64,000 nt of DNA from Isoetes taiwanensis (lineage: Eukaryota > Streptophyta > Lycopodiopsida > Isoetales > Isoetaceae), in contig JAJEKV010000087.1 of assembly GCA_021234155.1 (NCBI GenBank), forward strand, positions 186,001 through 250,000. Reading direction: 5' to 3'. A program made the position numbers and the translations under genes. Positions 45,835 to 54,997 of the stretch are shown here, piece by piece; the stretch's first letter is position 1; each line of letters opens with the position of its first letter. The notes beneath the pieces were generated by a model. It did no database searches, had not been told where the DNA came from, and worked only from the letters and a program-made list of their open reading frames with translations.

Positions 45835-47106
45835 CAAAGTTATGTGTACTTCCTCGACAGGTAGTGTTGACTCAAGATCGTCCCAATCGAGGTCGGCCAT
45901 GGCCAGCTGGGCAGTCTGCGTGACATAAGGACAGTTCTGCATAAAGTGTCCGGGCCGCATACACCTGTAGCATGCCTTATCTCGGCGGAGCTGTTCTCGG
46001 GCCTCTTTAGGAATAGACTGTAAGAGGTTCCGAACTTCTTTACCGACATTGTTCTGTTTATCGGGCGTGCTGAAGGTGACTTTCTTTTCCTGGCGGCCAT
46101 AAGAGTTCTGCTGAGAGGGCCCCAGACTTGGGGAGCGGGGGTTGTACGGTGTGGACGGCCGTGGCTGCGAGTAAGGAACAGAACGCGGATACTGGTTCTT
46201 TGGTGTGTCCTCCTCGAGGCTCAATTCCTTAGCCTCAGCCTCCGCAACTGATTTCGGGTCTATGGCCTTAACCATTCGTTTAATTGATGGGGCCAACCCT
46301 TCAATGTAGCCCTCCACTGCTCTCTTTTCATTCATACCTGGTACATACAGCCTCAGGCGCATAAATTCATCAGCGTAGGCCTGAACCGACATACCCTTCT
46401 GCTCTAACCTGTAGAAGGTCTGAATTTGTTGGCATTTGTGCGCACGAGGCACATAATGCGACTTAAAGGCTTTAGCAAACTTTTTGAACTTGCACCTGCT
46501 TCTGTCCAGATGCTTGGCTCTAGCATAGCCCTTCCACCAAATGCGGGCAGCTCCTGTAAGGTTTGTGGTGGCAATCTTTCTTGTATCCTTTTCTGTCATG
46601 CCATAGGACTTATCGAATTCCTTCATTTCATCCAACCAGGACTCTGCATTCAGTCCGCCTCTAGATTTCCCATCAAACTGGGCCAGTTTCCTATTTTTCC
46701 ATTTACTGGTTATGGCTGTGTCAACTGTTTTACGGTACTCCTTGTCCCGGCGCTTTGCATGGTCACCAGATGATACCGACGTCTCAGAGGACACAGAAGT
46801 GGCTGATTGTGAGGAGGTGGCACTATCCCTAGAAGAACTCCGACGACGTTTAGTACGGGGCCTTCTCTGTGCAGTTACAGGGTTGGTTTGAGATGGAGAC
46901 GGCTGCTGGGTAGGTGGACTGGGTGGCAGCGGAGGTAACTCCGGTCCGTCTTCTTGTAGGTGCTGTGGTGGGTTGGCGTGCAACACATAAGCTTGCAACT
47001 CGCTTAATTGCCTCTTCATTAACATAAGTTCCTGTTCAGGTGTTAGTCTACTGGCATTTGAGGGTGTCTGCCAGGCGGGGTTGCGTTCACCGTCTATATC
47101 CAGCAT
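45793..47106 (-). CDS. gag: Element A gag polyprotein
   Basis: An uninterrupted 437-codon frame. The N-terminal part has a helix (E-L-M-L-M-K-R-Q-L-S-E-L-Q) and a Pro-rich, then Ser/Arg-rich linker. The retrotransposon gag core lies at about residues 150-270 (F-D-G-K, A-R-I-W-W-K-G-Y, F-K-S-H-Y-V-P, L-E-Q-K-G-M-S-V-Q-A-Y). A CCHC zinc knuckle C-Y-R-C-M-R-P-G-H-F-M-Q-N-C is near residue 390. It would form the particle and bind RNA. The last about 20 codons come from the deletion that joins gag to the protease remnant. Element B has the same gag at 63327-62160. Confidence 0.93.
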   Translation of the reverse strand: MLDIDGERNPAWQTPSNASRLTPEQELMLMKRQLSELQAYVLHANPPQHLQEDGPELPPLPPSPPTQQPSPSQTNPVTAQRRPRTKRRRSSSRDSATSSQSATSVSSETSVSSGDHAKRRDKEYRKTVDTAITSKWKNRKLAQFDGKSRGGLNAESWLDEMKEFDKSYGMTEKDTRKIATTNLTGAARIWWKGYARAKHLDRSRCKFKKFAKAFKSHYVPRAHKCQQIQTFYRLEQKGMSVQAYADEFMRLRLYVPGMNEKRAVEGYIEGLAPSIKRMVKAIDPKSVAEAEAKELSLEEDTPKNQYPRSVPYSQPRPSTPYNPRSPSLGPSQQNSYGRQEKKVTFSTPDKQNNVGKEVRNLLQSIPKEAREQLRRDKACYRCMRPGHFMQNCPYVTQTAQLAMADLDWDDLESTLPVEEVHITLLLLEWPRSYSLKP

Positions 47107-47363
47107 AAAATGGTATAAGCAGACTTATAGTGACATAAGGTTTCACAAAATTGTCATTTTGGATAGGTTAGAGAAAGAATACAAGAAAAGTACCACGGCA
47201 AAGATCCCTATTACAGGTGAAAACAGTCATTACATTAATGTTGAGTACATTGATAGTGACAGAGTGACTACAAAGACATAATAGAAGAACAAGTATTATA
47301 CATTGGGCATTTGAAGTTCAACTCACATATAACATCACAAGAACAAAACTAAAGAGACGGGGC
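47107..47363 (-). other. Spacer between the pre-gag ORF and gag
   Basis: About 260 bp of non-coding, A-rich (minus-strand T-rich) DNA. A similar non-coding spacer lies in element B between 63328 and about 63590. Confidence 0.5.
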
Positions 47364-47807
47364 CTAGGGGTTCGCAAATGGGTACAAGATTGAATAGCGA
47401 ACACTTTCACGTACGGCCCTAACGAGCTTGTATCGTGCCCAGGCCTGGACTATTACAGATTGGTAATCTAGCGTTGGGCTAATAATAAGGAGATTGAAAA
47501 GCCTCCTTAATGCATAGAAGATTTGCCACAGGTGGTCATTGGCGTCCTCGAAAGCTTCGTGCCTGGACATGTCCCAATAGTCCCATGTGCGGCGAAGAGT
47601 TTGCTTCAGGTCCTCGTAGGCTCGTTCCCTGAGAATGTTAACTATCTCCATCCCTTTGGCTGGATCATAGGGCTCCCCTGGTGGCGCGGGTTCCATCTCG
47701 TACCCCTCGTCCCATTCCGGGTACTTCCCATACCTTTGGCCATAGTCCTGGTCGGGCGGCCCGGTCTGTAATCCTCTCCTCATATTCTTCGAGTGTTTCT
47801 TCTGCAA
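47364..47807 (-). CDS. Small pre-gag ORF conserved in elements A and B
   Basis: 147 codons, unrecognised. It has an acidic, Pro-rich start (E-W-D-E-G-Y-E-M-E-P-A-P-P-G-E), then helices with E-I-V-N-I-L-R-E-R-A, R-H-E-A-F-E-D-A-N-D-H-L-W-Q and R-R-L-F-N-L-L-I-I-S-P. Element B encodes nearly the same protein (63974-63404), so it is a standing component of this family and not a chance frame. The Helitron insertion ends 15 bp upstream of its start, so its original 5' context has been disrupted. Function unknown. Confidence 0.7.
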   Translation of the reverse strand: MQKKHSKNMRRGLQTGPPDQDYGQRYGKYPEWDEGYEMEPAPPGEPYDPAKGMEIVNILRERAYEDLKQTLRRTWDYWDMSRHEAFEDANDHLWQIFYALRRLFNLLIISPTLDYQSVIVQAWARYKLVRAVRESVRYSILYPFANP

Positions 47808-48151
47808 GACGATAGAAATGAACTAGTAACGGTGCCCAGCGTTGCTGGGCATAAGTTGAAAACCTTTAAATGGTCACCACTCACCAGTCTCACCACTCTG
47901 TGGCTCACCACTCACCAGTCTCACCATTCTGCGGTTCACCACTCTGTAGAACATAGAATTGACTTGAATTGAATTGAATGGATTTTTATCGTCCCACAGA
48001 CCTATAGAATGCATGTCTTTTTATCTCGTGACATCTAAGACAGTGCGAGTTTGGTATGGCTTGTAGTTCTATTCAATGCAAAAACATTGATATAGATTTT
48101 AAGTCAGGATGTTGTTCCTATGTTAGAAATGCATCTTCAATCACATGGCTA

Positions 48152-48379
48152 ATTGCTTAATCGAATCCTTTTTTACATATGGACTTTGGTGTGATCACCA
48201 TTGGGCAATCAATGCAAATAACAACTTATTGCTTAATCGAATCCCTCCTTACATATGGACTTTGGTGTGATCACCATTGGGCAAACAATGCAAATAACAA
48301 CTTATTGCTTAATCAAATCCCTCCTTACATATTACATATGGACTTTGACGGCCATTGGACAACCAATGCAAATAACATG
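48152..48379. repeat. Three 76-bp tandem repeats within Helitron 2
   Basis: Each unit starts ATTGCTTAATC and contains ACATATGGACTTTGG...CCATTGGGCAA...AATGCAAATAACA. Starts are near 48152, 48228 and 48304. The third unit is more diverged. Confidence 0.85.
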
Positions 48380-50575
48380 AAATGTAGTATTATTATTCTA
48401 TAATAAATAATATTATTCTATAATAAACAATATCATCCCATTTATAATCGTCAAAGAATGTAATGTAGGACCACTTTGCAAGGATTACAACATCGCCTCA
48501 TTAAGCTGAGGCCCAAATTCATGATCTTTACCATGATTTTAACAAAGTTCTACTATCAGACATACATACATGTCGAAAGGGCATGTATGCTCATAGGCCC
48601 AAAGATTTAGTAGCTGGAGATGCTAACTTGTTGATCAATAGATCAGACACCATCTCTCTTTCCTCCTCGAGCATCTTCTAGGACAGTGCCAGTGCCAGAC
48701 CATTATTTTTGTTTAAGCCATAACATACTCAACCATATTCAGATGAATTCCTGTGATGCAAAATGCATTATGGCATTGGCACGCAAACGTACCACATGGG
48801 CCTTCACTATTATGGCATATGCTAAAATAAGAATATCATGACACATCAAACTCTAGTCTCGTTTTCCAGATTACTATTTAAGCAAGTTCACTAAAACAAA
48901 TATGGAGTTGCTCAGAAGCTGTAGGATTCACAACAATCCAACACAACTCACTGACATTGCTTAAGCTACAATTGCTTAGAAATTTGGTTCAACAACTTAG
49001 GCTACAATAATTCCATATTGCTTTGAAGTTTGGTTCAACATGCTTTGGACATTGGAATGAACCTTGAAGTGGACGTGGAAGTAAAAGGGATGTCATAAAT
49101 TTGACTGTGAGATGACTCGTACAAAAAACCATATATGGGCAAAAAAGAGAAGATATTAATTCCTTGTATTAGTTTGTAAGCTCCAGTGGCCAAATATATC
49201 TGAGTGGATGGTCCAGGTCCTAATGTAGAGATATATCCTCAACTGCTACAAAAACTGTCTAATTGTCAATCTAAAGGGCCAGTAAAATTCATAATTAAAG
49301 AGGAAAAAACAATGTGACGTCTAATGTGGTGCTAACCATAGTTTTGCACAGAATGTACTTGTCCTTTGGATTCTAGCTGCGGCTGGGAAACTGTTAATCA
49401 GAAGCAAGGAAAATCAGCCACGCCTTCATTTCCTTGCATAAAAATTTCAGCTTGACTGTTATTACTTACACAAGCTATACAGTTTCTGTTACTCATTCTG
49501 CTTCTCCCAAAACCTCCCTTGCTTTTGTATTGCTACTGCAATGACCAAGTTCTAAGGCTACATATTAACCCTGCGAGCAAGGAAGAGGAACAGGTAGAAG
49601 GGGTTATTGCTGGGGCTTGGATGTAGGCTTAGGCAATAAGCATCCTAGCACTTCAAAACAAATATGTGTCATATGTACAACCTCTATAAGGGGATTAATA
49701 ATCAATATTAAACCTGTGGATCCTTGTCTAGCATAGTTCTTAAGCAACTAATGTGCATACATTTTGTGATCTGTTAATCTCTTAGTCTTACAAATAAGAA
49801 TGTTCCTCCATGCCAGAAATATAAGCCAATAACAGATACATAGTATTCTTAAATAATCAGAAAAAAAAGCAAAACAACTATTTTTTCAGCCTTGTAACTA
49901 TTCATGATATAACTTTTCTACCTTATTAAAGCATACTCTTAGATTTGGTTCATAGCAATATAAATGAGCAAACCTGATAAGGAGCTCGTCTACATCCAGC
50001 ATCTTGTTTTGAATCATCATCACTTGGTCCAGCATCAACTGTATCATTCATATTTCTCTGGTGGAAGATCTCTTTAGGTATTACGGAACCCGCACTTAAA
50101 TTGAAGATCAAGGCTCAGATCTCCCAAGATCTCCCAAGCAGCCGTATGAAAATCGTTCCTGATAAGCATAGCCATCCACCTTTTGAAGGCTGCACACCAG
50201 TATGTAGAATCTGCTTCAGGATGTGCTCTGTAAGCACCATATTCAGAGCATTAATTCTGTAGCTCTGGTAGGATCAATCTGCTTGATTGCCCTTGTTTTC
50301 TGCCATTGTATCTATGCACATGTGTTAGCCAATGCCATGAAAAGCAATATTCGCCATGATTCACATGGCCACAGATTGGAATCAAGATATAAGCACCTAG
50401 ATCACCTAGATCTCACCGAATTTTGTTTTGATTCAATGATTTGTTCAAGATTTACGGATGAAGGTGAGATTAATACTTATTGTCCCCCTTTAAAAAAAAA
50501 TCGATTTTGATCTACCACGGATGCCCCTTTGCCCTGCATCTTCTGAAGAATCTGCAAAATGGTGAAGCAGTAACA

Positions 50576-50640
50576 TGAGCCCCATGGCCTTCTAGAACCA
50601 TGGTCTTCTAGCACCATGGTCTTCTAGCACTGTGTCTGCA
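50576..50640. repeat. Short tandem repeats within Helitron 2
   Basis: CCATGGTCTTCTAGCA-type units occur three times in a row, followed by CTGTGTCTGCA twice. Non-coding. Confidence 0.6.
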
Positions 50641-51347
50641 CTGTGTCTGTGCCAAATCCAGCCAAGGCATATTTCCTCAGTTTGATCCTCTCCTCGGCCG
50701 CCTTTGCAAATAGAAGGGGAGCAAAGGAAAGAAGTAAGCTTCAGCTTCTATGGCACTGAGGTAAAATAGATGACTAAAAGCAAGTTTATCTTCAGCCATC
50801 TCGAAAGAACGTTTTTTGCCTCTGCACCGTTGAGCTAAGAAAACCAAACATGACTTAGAATGCAGATTCTCGGCTCCCCGAAAGAGCTCCTGCCTGCCAT
50901 AGCAGCTCCCTAGGCTGGCCGAAAATTCTATGCCTAGTTTTAGCAGACCGCAAGGAATCGAATCCTGCATGCACTCGTGCCAAAACTGTTATAGCTGCAG
51001 ACATCACCCATTGAACCCTAAACGGCTAGAGCGAGAAGGAAAAACAACGGGCTATCTGGCCCGTCGAACTAAATTAAAGATCAAATCTGAGCCGTCAAAA
51101 TTTTAGGGTTTTATGCACGACATACACTAAAACTTTATAATAAAGGATATAGAACATTGAACAATTTCGTTATGCCCTAAACTCTAATAGATAGAAGAAC
51201 GCATCATGGAAGAGAACAATTTTAATTGTATTCATTAATAGTCACAATTGATAAGAAGATGGTATATCATTACTATAGAATGGCTAAAGAAAATGCCAAA
51301 TTAAAATTTTACAACTATACGCAATACAAGATGCGTCATACAAGTAT

Positions 51348-52746
51348 CTAAGAGCTAGGTCCCCCTTCTTCATTCGTAGACCGAGGGGGTGGTGGCGGCG
51401 GTTGGTGTCGTAGCAGAGTCACCCCTGGGTCTACGGTGGCAGCCGCAATGGAAGCAACCTCTGGCAGATAAGCGACAGCCAATGGGGCTGCCGTAAGGAG
51501 CTTCATGCTCATCCAGGGTGCAATGTCTTGTCCCAAGGCCGTCAGGGCAAGATCCCGTCGTACGAGTACATAAGTGAACGTACGATATGGAAGCTTCTTG
51601 TGCCCGGCCAATGTGGAGAGAGCACGGAGGGTCCACCATGAAGCTTCGGCCTCTGGCCCTAAGTCTCGGGCTATAAAAAGAACCTGCCCCTGTCGAAAAG
51701 CTGATAAGAAGAAGCGAGTAAGGTGGTTTCCCAATACCTTCCCTTGCGGGGTCTCTGATGTGGCCACCTCCTTATCTAAGTCCATAGGGACTTCTTCTTC
51801 CTTAAGTTCCTGCTGCTCCTCCTTCAAATGAGCAGGGTTATGGTATAGATCCTCTCCCTCCTCATCCGAATCGGAGGGAACCTCAACCATATTAATATTT
51901 GGAACATGAGGTCCCATAGCTGTAAAGGCATCCGGTGAAGGCTGAGAGGGCGGATCCTGCATCACCAGTTCCCGAAGCCGTAGCAAAGTCTGAGCCGGCT
52001 CTATGGTGTCCTGGCAGAACTGGAGTAACTGCTGCACCTCCGGGGGAAGCTCAATAGGAGCGAAGTCGATGAAATCATCCATACAGTACTCCGCTAGCTC
52101 GTAGAGCACATGGTCCTTATGCCGGCGCTTAAATCCGGCCACCATGTGATAAGTCCAGATAATGTCATCAAAGAGAAGATATTCTTGCCCTTGGTGATAC
52201 ACAACTGGAAGGGCGTCTAGCCCTGACAAGCGTGCAGCTTGTTCCCGGGGTGGTGGCATCTCCTGCTAACTGCTTCCAACGGGCGAAGTCGCCCATACCT
52301 ATATGCTCATCTTCTCCCTCCTCTGAAGATTCAGGGAGTTTGCCTTTCTCTGCAGGCAAAGTTTCATCCTCAACGTATTGATCCATGAGGATGGCTAGGG
52401 CGAAAGCAACCTCAAGATATTGTCGCCCCTGATGCTGCACAACGGGCAGATGCTTGCCCCATCTGCGCTTTCCTTTCAGCACATCATACGCATGGGTCTC
52501 GCCCCCTAACATATCCCAGACTACCTCCCGTTCTAGATACAATTGGGGAGGATCCCCAAGAGGAATACACAAAGGAAGCATCTCCTCCATGTAAAAGTCT
52601 AAGAACCCGGCATAATCTGGGTGCTGCTGCATATTGGTGATGAGGTCTAGGCGCTGGCATAGCAAGGGCCGCAACAGGTCGAAGGGCACTTGCGGATCCC
52701 AATGCTCTCCGTCTTGGTACCATGCAAGTGGGTCGGTGGCTGCCAT
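51348..52746 (-). pseudogene. Element A acidic ORF with a repeated HQG module (two overlapping frames)
   Basis: Frame 1 (52746-52168, 192 codons, MAATDPLAWYQ) and frame 2 (52259-51348, 303 codons) overlap. The break lies near a C-run at about 52245, so one ORF of roughly 460-480 codons is likely. Frame 1 has L-P-V-V-Q-H-Q-G-R-Q-Y-L and then an acidic stretch (E-S-S-E-E-G-E-D-E). Frame 2 has L-P-V-V-Y-H-Q-G-Q-E-Y-L and then D-S-D-E-E-G-E-D plus a second Glu-rich stretch. The module therefore looks internally duplicated. The C-terminal part (F-F-L-S-A-F-R-Q-G-Q-V-L-F-I-A-R) is hydrophobic/helical with a final Pro run. No family was recognised. Acidic stretches are typical of histone-binding proteins, but a chaperone role is speculation based on the neighbouring H3 ORF. 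Confidence 0.6.
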
Positions 52747-52955
52747 GGCGCTGGAAGGGAGGACGAAGCAAGAAAAACAGATATGACAAATGAAATGAAA
52801 CTTTGAAGATCCTTTTTAACCCCTTTTATTTATGCTGACGTCAGCATTTTCGTACTTTGCACAAAACAAAAGGGTTCTTAATACAAAATAAAAAGTTTTT
52901 TTTTTTTTTATTGAATATCAAAAGTATTTACAATGCAGAAACTCAGCAAAATATA
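52747..52955 (-). other. Spacer between H3-fusion ORF and acidic ORF
   Basis: About 200 bp, non-coding on the minus strand, with an A-rich run (plus strand T-run at 52899-52910). It might carry a promoter or splice site for the second ORF; nothing specific was seen. Confidence 0.4.
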
Positions 52956-54215
52956 CTAGGGATGCTCCCCCCGAATCCTGCGGGCAGGGGCTAAATCCTT
53001 AGGCATTATGGTGACCTTCTTTGCGTGAATCGCGCAAAGATTGGCGTCACCGAAAAGTGCCACTAGATAGGCCTCCGCAGCCTCTTGGAGTGCCAAAATG
53101 GCAAAAGTCTGGAAGCGGAGGTCGGTCTTGAACTCCTGGGAAATCTCCCGAACCAACCTCTGAAAGGGGAGCTTCCGTATCAGAAGTTGGGTTGACTTCT
53201 GAAACTTACGGCTCTCCCGTAAGGCGACAGTGCCGGGTCGGTACCGATGGGGTTTCCTCTGTGGAGCAGGGTTGGGACGCGGCCCGCTTTGTGCAGGTAC
53301 AGTCTTGGCCCCAACGGCTGGTCGGGACGCATCCACCCGCTCCTGCCTCCGACTGGAGCTCGGATTCTTCCCAAAAGCCCCGACAGTCTTTAGCTTTTCC
53401 TTGTATTGACTGCCGGACTTCCGGGCTACGGATTGCCTCCGGTGCTTCACAGTCGTATGCTCTGTCGGGGTTGGCCCCTGTCCACTCCCTGATCCCCCTT
53501 CTCCATGCTGGTCCGGCTGCTCCTGCCGGGCCTTCTCCTCTTTCTCCCTTTGGATCCGGTCTTGCTCTTCCCGGAACTCCTGGGCTCTCCTAAGGTCTTC
53601 TTCAACCTGAGCGTAATGTTGTGCTATGCTGCGGCGAAGAAGTTCAGCATGGTACCGGTTGGGCCGCTGGGCCATGTCAATCTGGATTGTTATTAAGTAG
53701 TCTATGCTGATATCAGGGATCTCCCCCCATATGAAGCTGCGGGAATCCTCATCCCATCGGTATGGGGGAATCTCGATGGCCCTGCCATCTATAACGGCGA
53801 CGCCATCCCCCAGATACCGATACTCCCTACCTCGAGCCGCCGTATCGGCTCGCTCTATCTCCCTTTGGTCATCCTCCCTGGCCAAATTTCTGATACGGTC
53901 GGCCTCGTCCCTTATGTCCCCCTCCTTGGTGTGTCCTTCACATTCGGGAGGGTAGAACTTAATCAGCATCATGACCAAGTCAGGTTGCTCGGCCATGGTG
54001 TAAGGAAGCTGGCGAAGATTCAATCGGATCAGAAACGGCTCAGGGAAGTGGTAGATGGGATAGGGAATCCTATCATTGTTATCGAACTGGTTTACCAACT
54101 CATCCAGAAGTATGTCGATAAAGACCGGGTCAGTGGCCATATGCCGGGCGATCAAGGCATAGATCTCGGCTATAGTAAGGGTAGTAGGGTCCACAGTGCT
54201 CTTGGTGTTGGCCAT
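52956..54215 (-). CDS. Retrotransposon ORF with a C-terminal histone H3 core
   Basis: An intact 419-codon frame from ATG 54215 ([10 protein letters not shown]) to the stop at 52956. Residues 1-190 are an unrecognised domain. Residues 190-232 are a charged coiled coil ([14 protein letters not shown]). Residues 236-319 are a basic, Gly/Ser/Pro-rich linker with A-R-K-S at 264-267. Residues 320-419 align without gaps to histone H3 positions 36-135: [65 protein letters not shown] and A-R-R-I-R-G-E. All four H3 helices, Cys110 and His113 are kept. Tyr41 and Leu90 are the plant H3.3-type residues. Lys36 is Arg. It is the first ORF after the PBS and leader, so it is expressed ahead of gag. Fold identity is certain; function is unknown. 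Confidence 0.96.
   Translation of the reverse strand: MANTKSTVDPTTLTIAEIYALIARHMATDPVFIDILLDELVNQFDNNDRIPYPIYHFPEPFLIRLNLRQLPYTMAEQPDLVMMLIKFYPPECEGHTKEGDIRDEADRIRNLAREDDQREIERADTAARGREYRYLGDGVAVIDGRAIEIPPYRWDEDSRSFIWGEIPDISIDYLITIQIDMAQRPNRYHAELLRRSIAQHYAQVEEDLRRAQEFREEQDRIQREKEEKARQEQPDQHGEGGSGSGQGPTPTEHTTVKHRRQSVARKSGSQYKEKLKTVGAFGKNPSSSRRQERVDASRPAVGAKTVPAQSGPRPNPAPQRKPHRYRPGTVALRESRKFQKSTQLLIRKLPFQRLVREISQEFKTDLRFQTFAILALQEAAEAYLVALFGDANLCAIHAKKVTIMPKDLAPARRIRGEHP
52959..53258 (-). other. Histone H3 core domain within the ORF
   Basis: Codons 320-419 (H3 numbering plus 284). Predicted helices: alpha-N 328-341, alpha-1 347-361, alpha-2 369-398, alpha-3 404-416. Differences from H3.3 include I51S, Y54F, E59Q, A75S, D77E, S86T, H87F, V89I, G102A, E105G, T107A, R116K and Q125A-L126P. 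Loop 1 has canonical length, unlike CENH3. Confidence 0.96.
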
Positions 54216-54982
54216 GGCTTATGGCGCTAAGGTCTAGAAGAACAGGTGGTAGGGCGCTTGCGGCTAGGGAAGCGGCAGTGAAGGCGCTAGGGTTAGCGAG
54301 GAACTAGGGCGGAGAAGCAAGGTCGGATCTGGTGGCTATGGCGGGCGTCGGTTCCGGCGGGCGAAGGCGCTGAAGGCAAGGCGGAGGTAATATCTGTAAC
54401 GGCCAACTAACTTTTTTTTTAAATTTTAAAATTTTTCTTATTACTTTTTATTTCTTTATTAAAAAGATATTTATACGGCGGAAATACACGGAACATACGG
54501 TCGGGCGCTGACGGCATTCTACGCGCTCCCACCGCGACTGGGGGTCGACGAAAAGCAAGCGGCGCCCGGGTTGACTTTTGGGCCCGCGTTGACTCGCGAC
54601 GGTACGGTCGAGCGCCGACTGCATTTTTGGCTCTCCCACCTCGACTGCAAGGCGACAGAAATCAAGCGGCGCCCGAGTTGACTTTCGGACCTTCCCTTGA
54701 CCATTTTTCCGCCAACGACGACTGTTCTAGGGTATTTGGGGTACGCCCGATCCAATGGAACCACTTCCTCCTTCATTTGAACTACCTACAAAAATTTATA
54801 ACCCCTCCAAACTTGGGCCTCCAGTCGCCCTAACTTCTTTAAACCTACAATTTCTTACTTTAACCTAACACAAAACCAAACATCAAAGAGGACTAAACAA
54901 CACACTAGATTAGCCTCCTCCTAACTACCGAACTAACGAGTTAGTGTTTGGTCAGTGCTATGATTTCGAACAATCGAAATCA
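54216..54982 (-). other. Untranslated leader of element A
   Basis: About 770 bp between PBS and the first ORF. It contains an AT-rich stretch at 54410-54480, and a partly repeated block with GGTCGGGCGCTGAC / GGTCGAGCGCCGAC and GCGGCGCCCG near 54500-54540 and 54605-54670. No convincing ORF on the element's strand was seen. Confidence 0.6.
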
Positions 54983-54996
54983 CGGCTCTGATACCA
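54983..54996 (-). other. Primer-binding site (initiator tRNA-Met)
   Basis: The minus strand reads TGGTATCAGAGCCG, complementary to the 3' end of plant initiator tRNA-Met, one base from the LTR end. It fixes the strand and the 5' LTR boundary of element A. Confidence 0.95.
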
Positions 54997-54997
54997 C

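Larger units (their letters stand above)
47822..51153 (-). mobile_element. Non-autonomous Helitron 2 inside element A
   Basis: The minus strand starts TCTATATCCTTTATTATAAA at 51153 and ends GCCCAGC-AAC-GCTGGGC (47850-47834), ACCGTTACTAG (47822), followed by T. The hairpin is the same as in Helitron 1 copy 2. The base preceding TC is T and not the usual A. There are no Rep/helicase frames. The interior is AT-rich with short repeats and no recognised captured gene. It separates the acidic ORF pair from the pre-gag ORF. Confidence 0.88.

Noticed and set aside
48152-48379. Regular repeats in Helitron 2 as a CRISPR-like array
   Set aside because: Units are directly adjacent without unique spacers, in a eukaryotic transposon.
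52959-53258. The H3-like domain might be a centromeric H3 (CENH3)
   Set aside because: Loop 1 has no insertion, the alpha-N region T-V-A-L-R-E and Q-K-S-T are canonical, and the residues at 41 and 90 are of H3.3 type.
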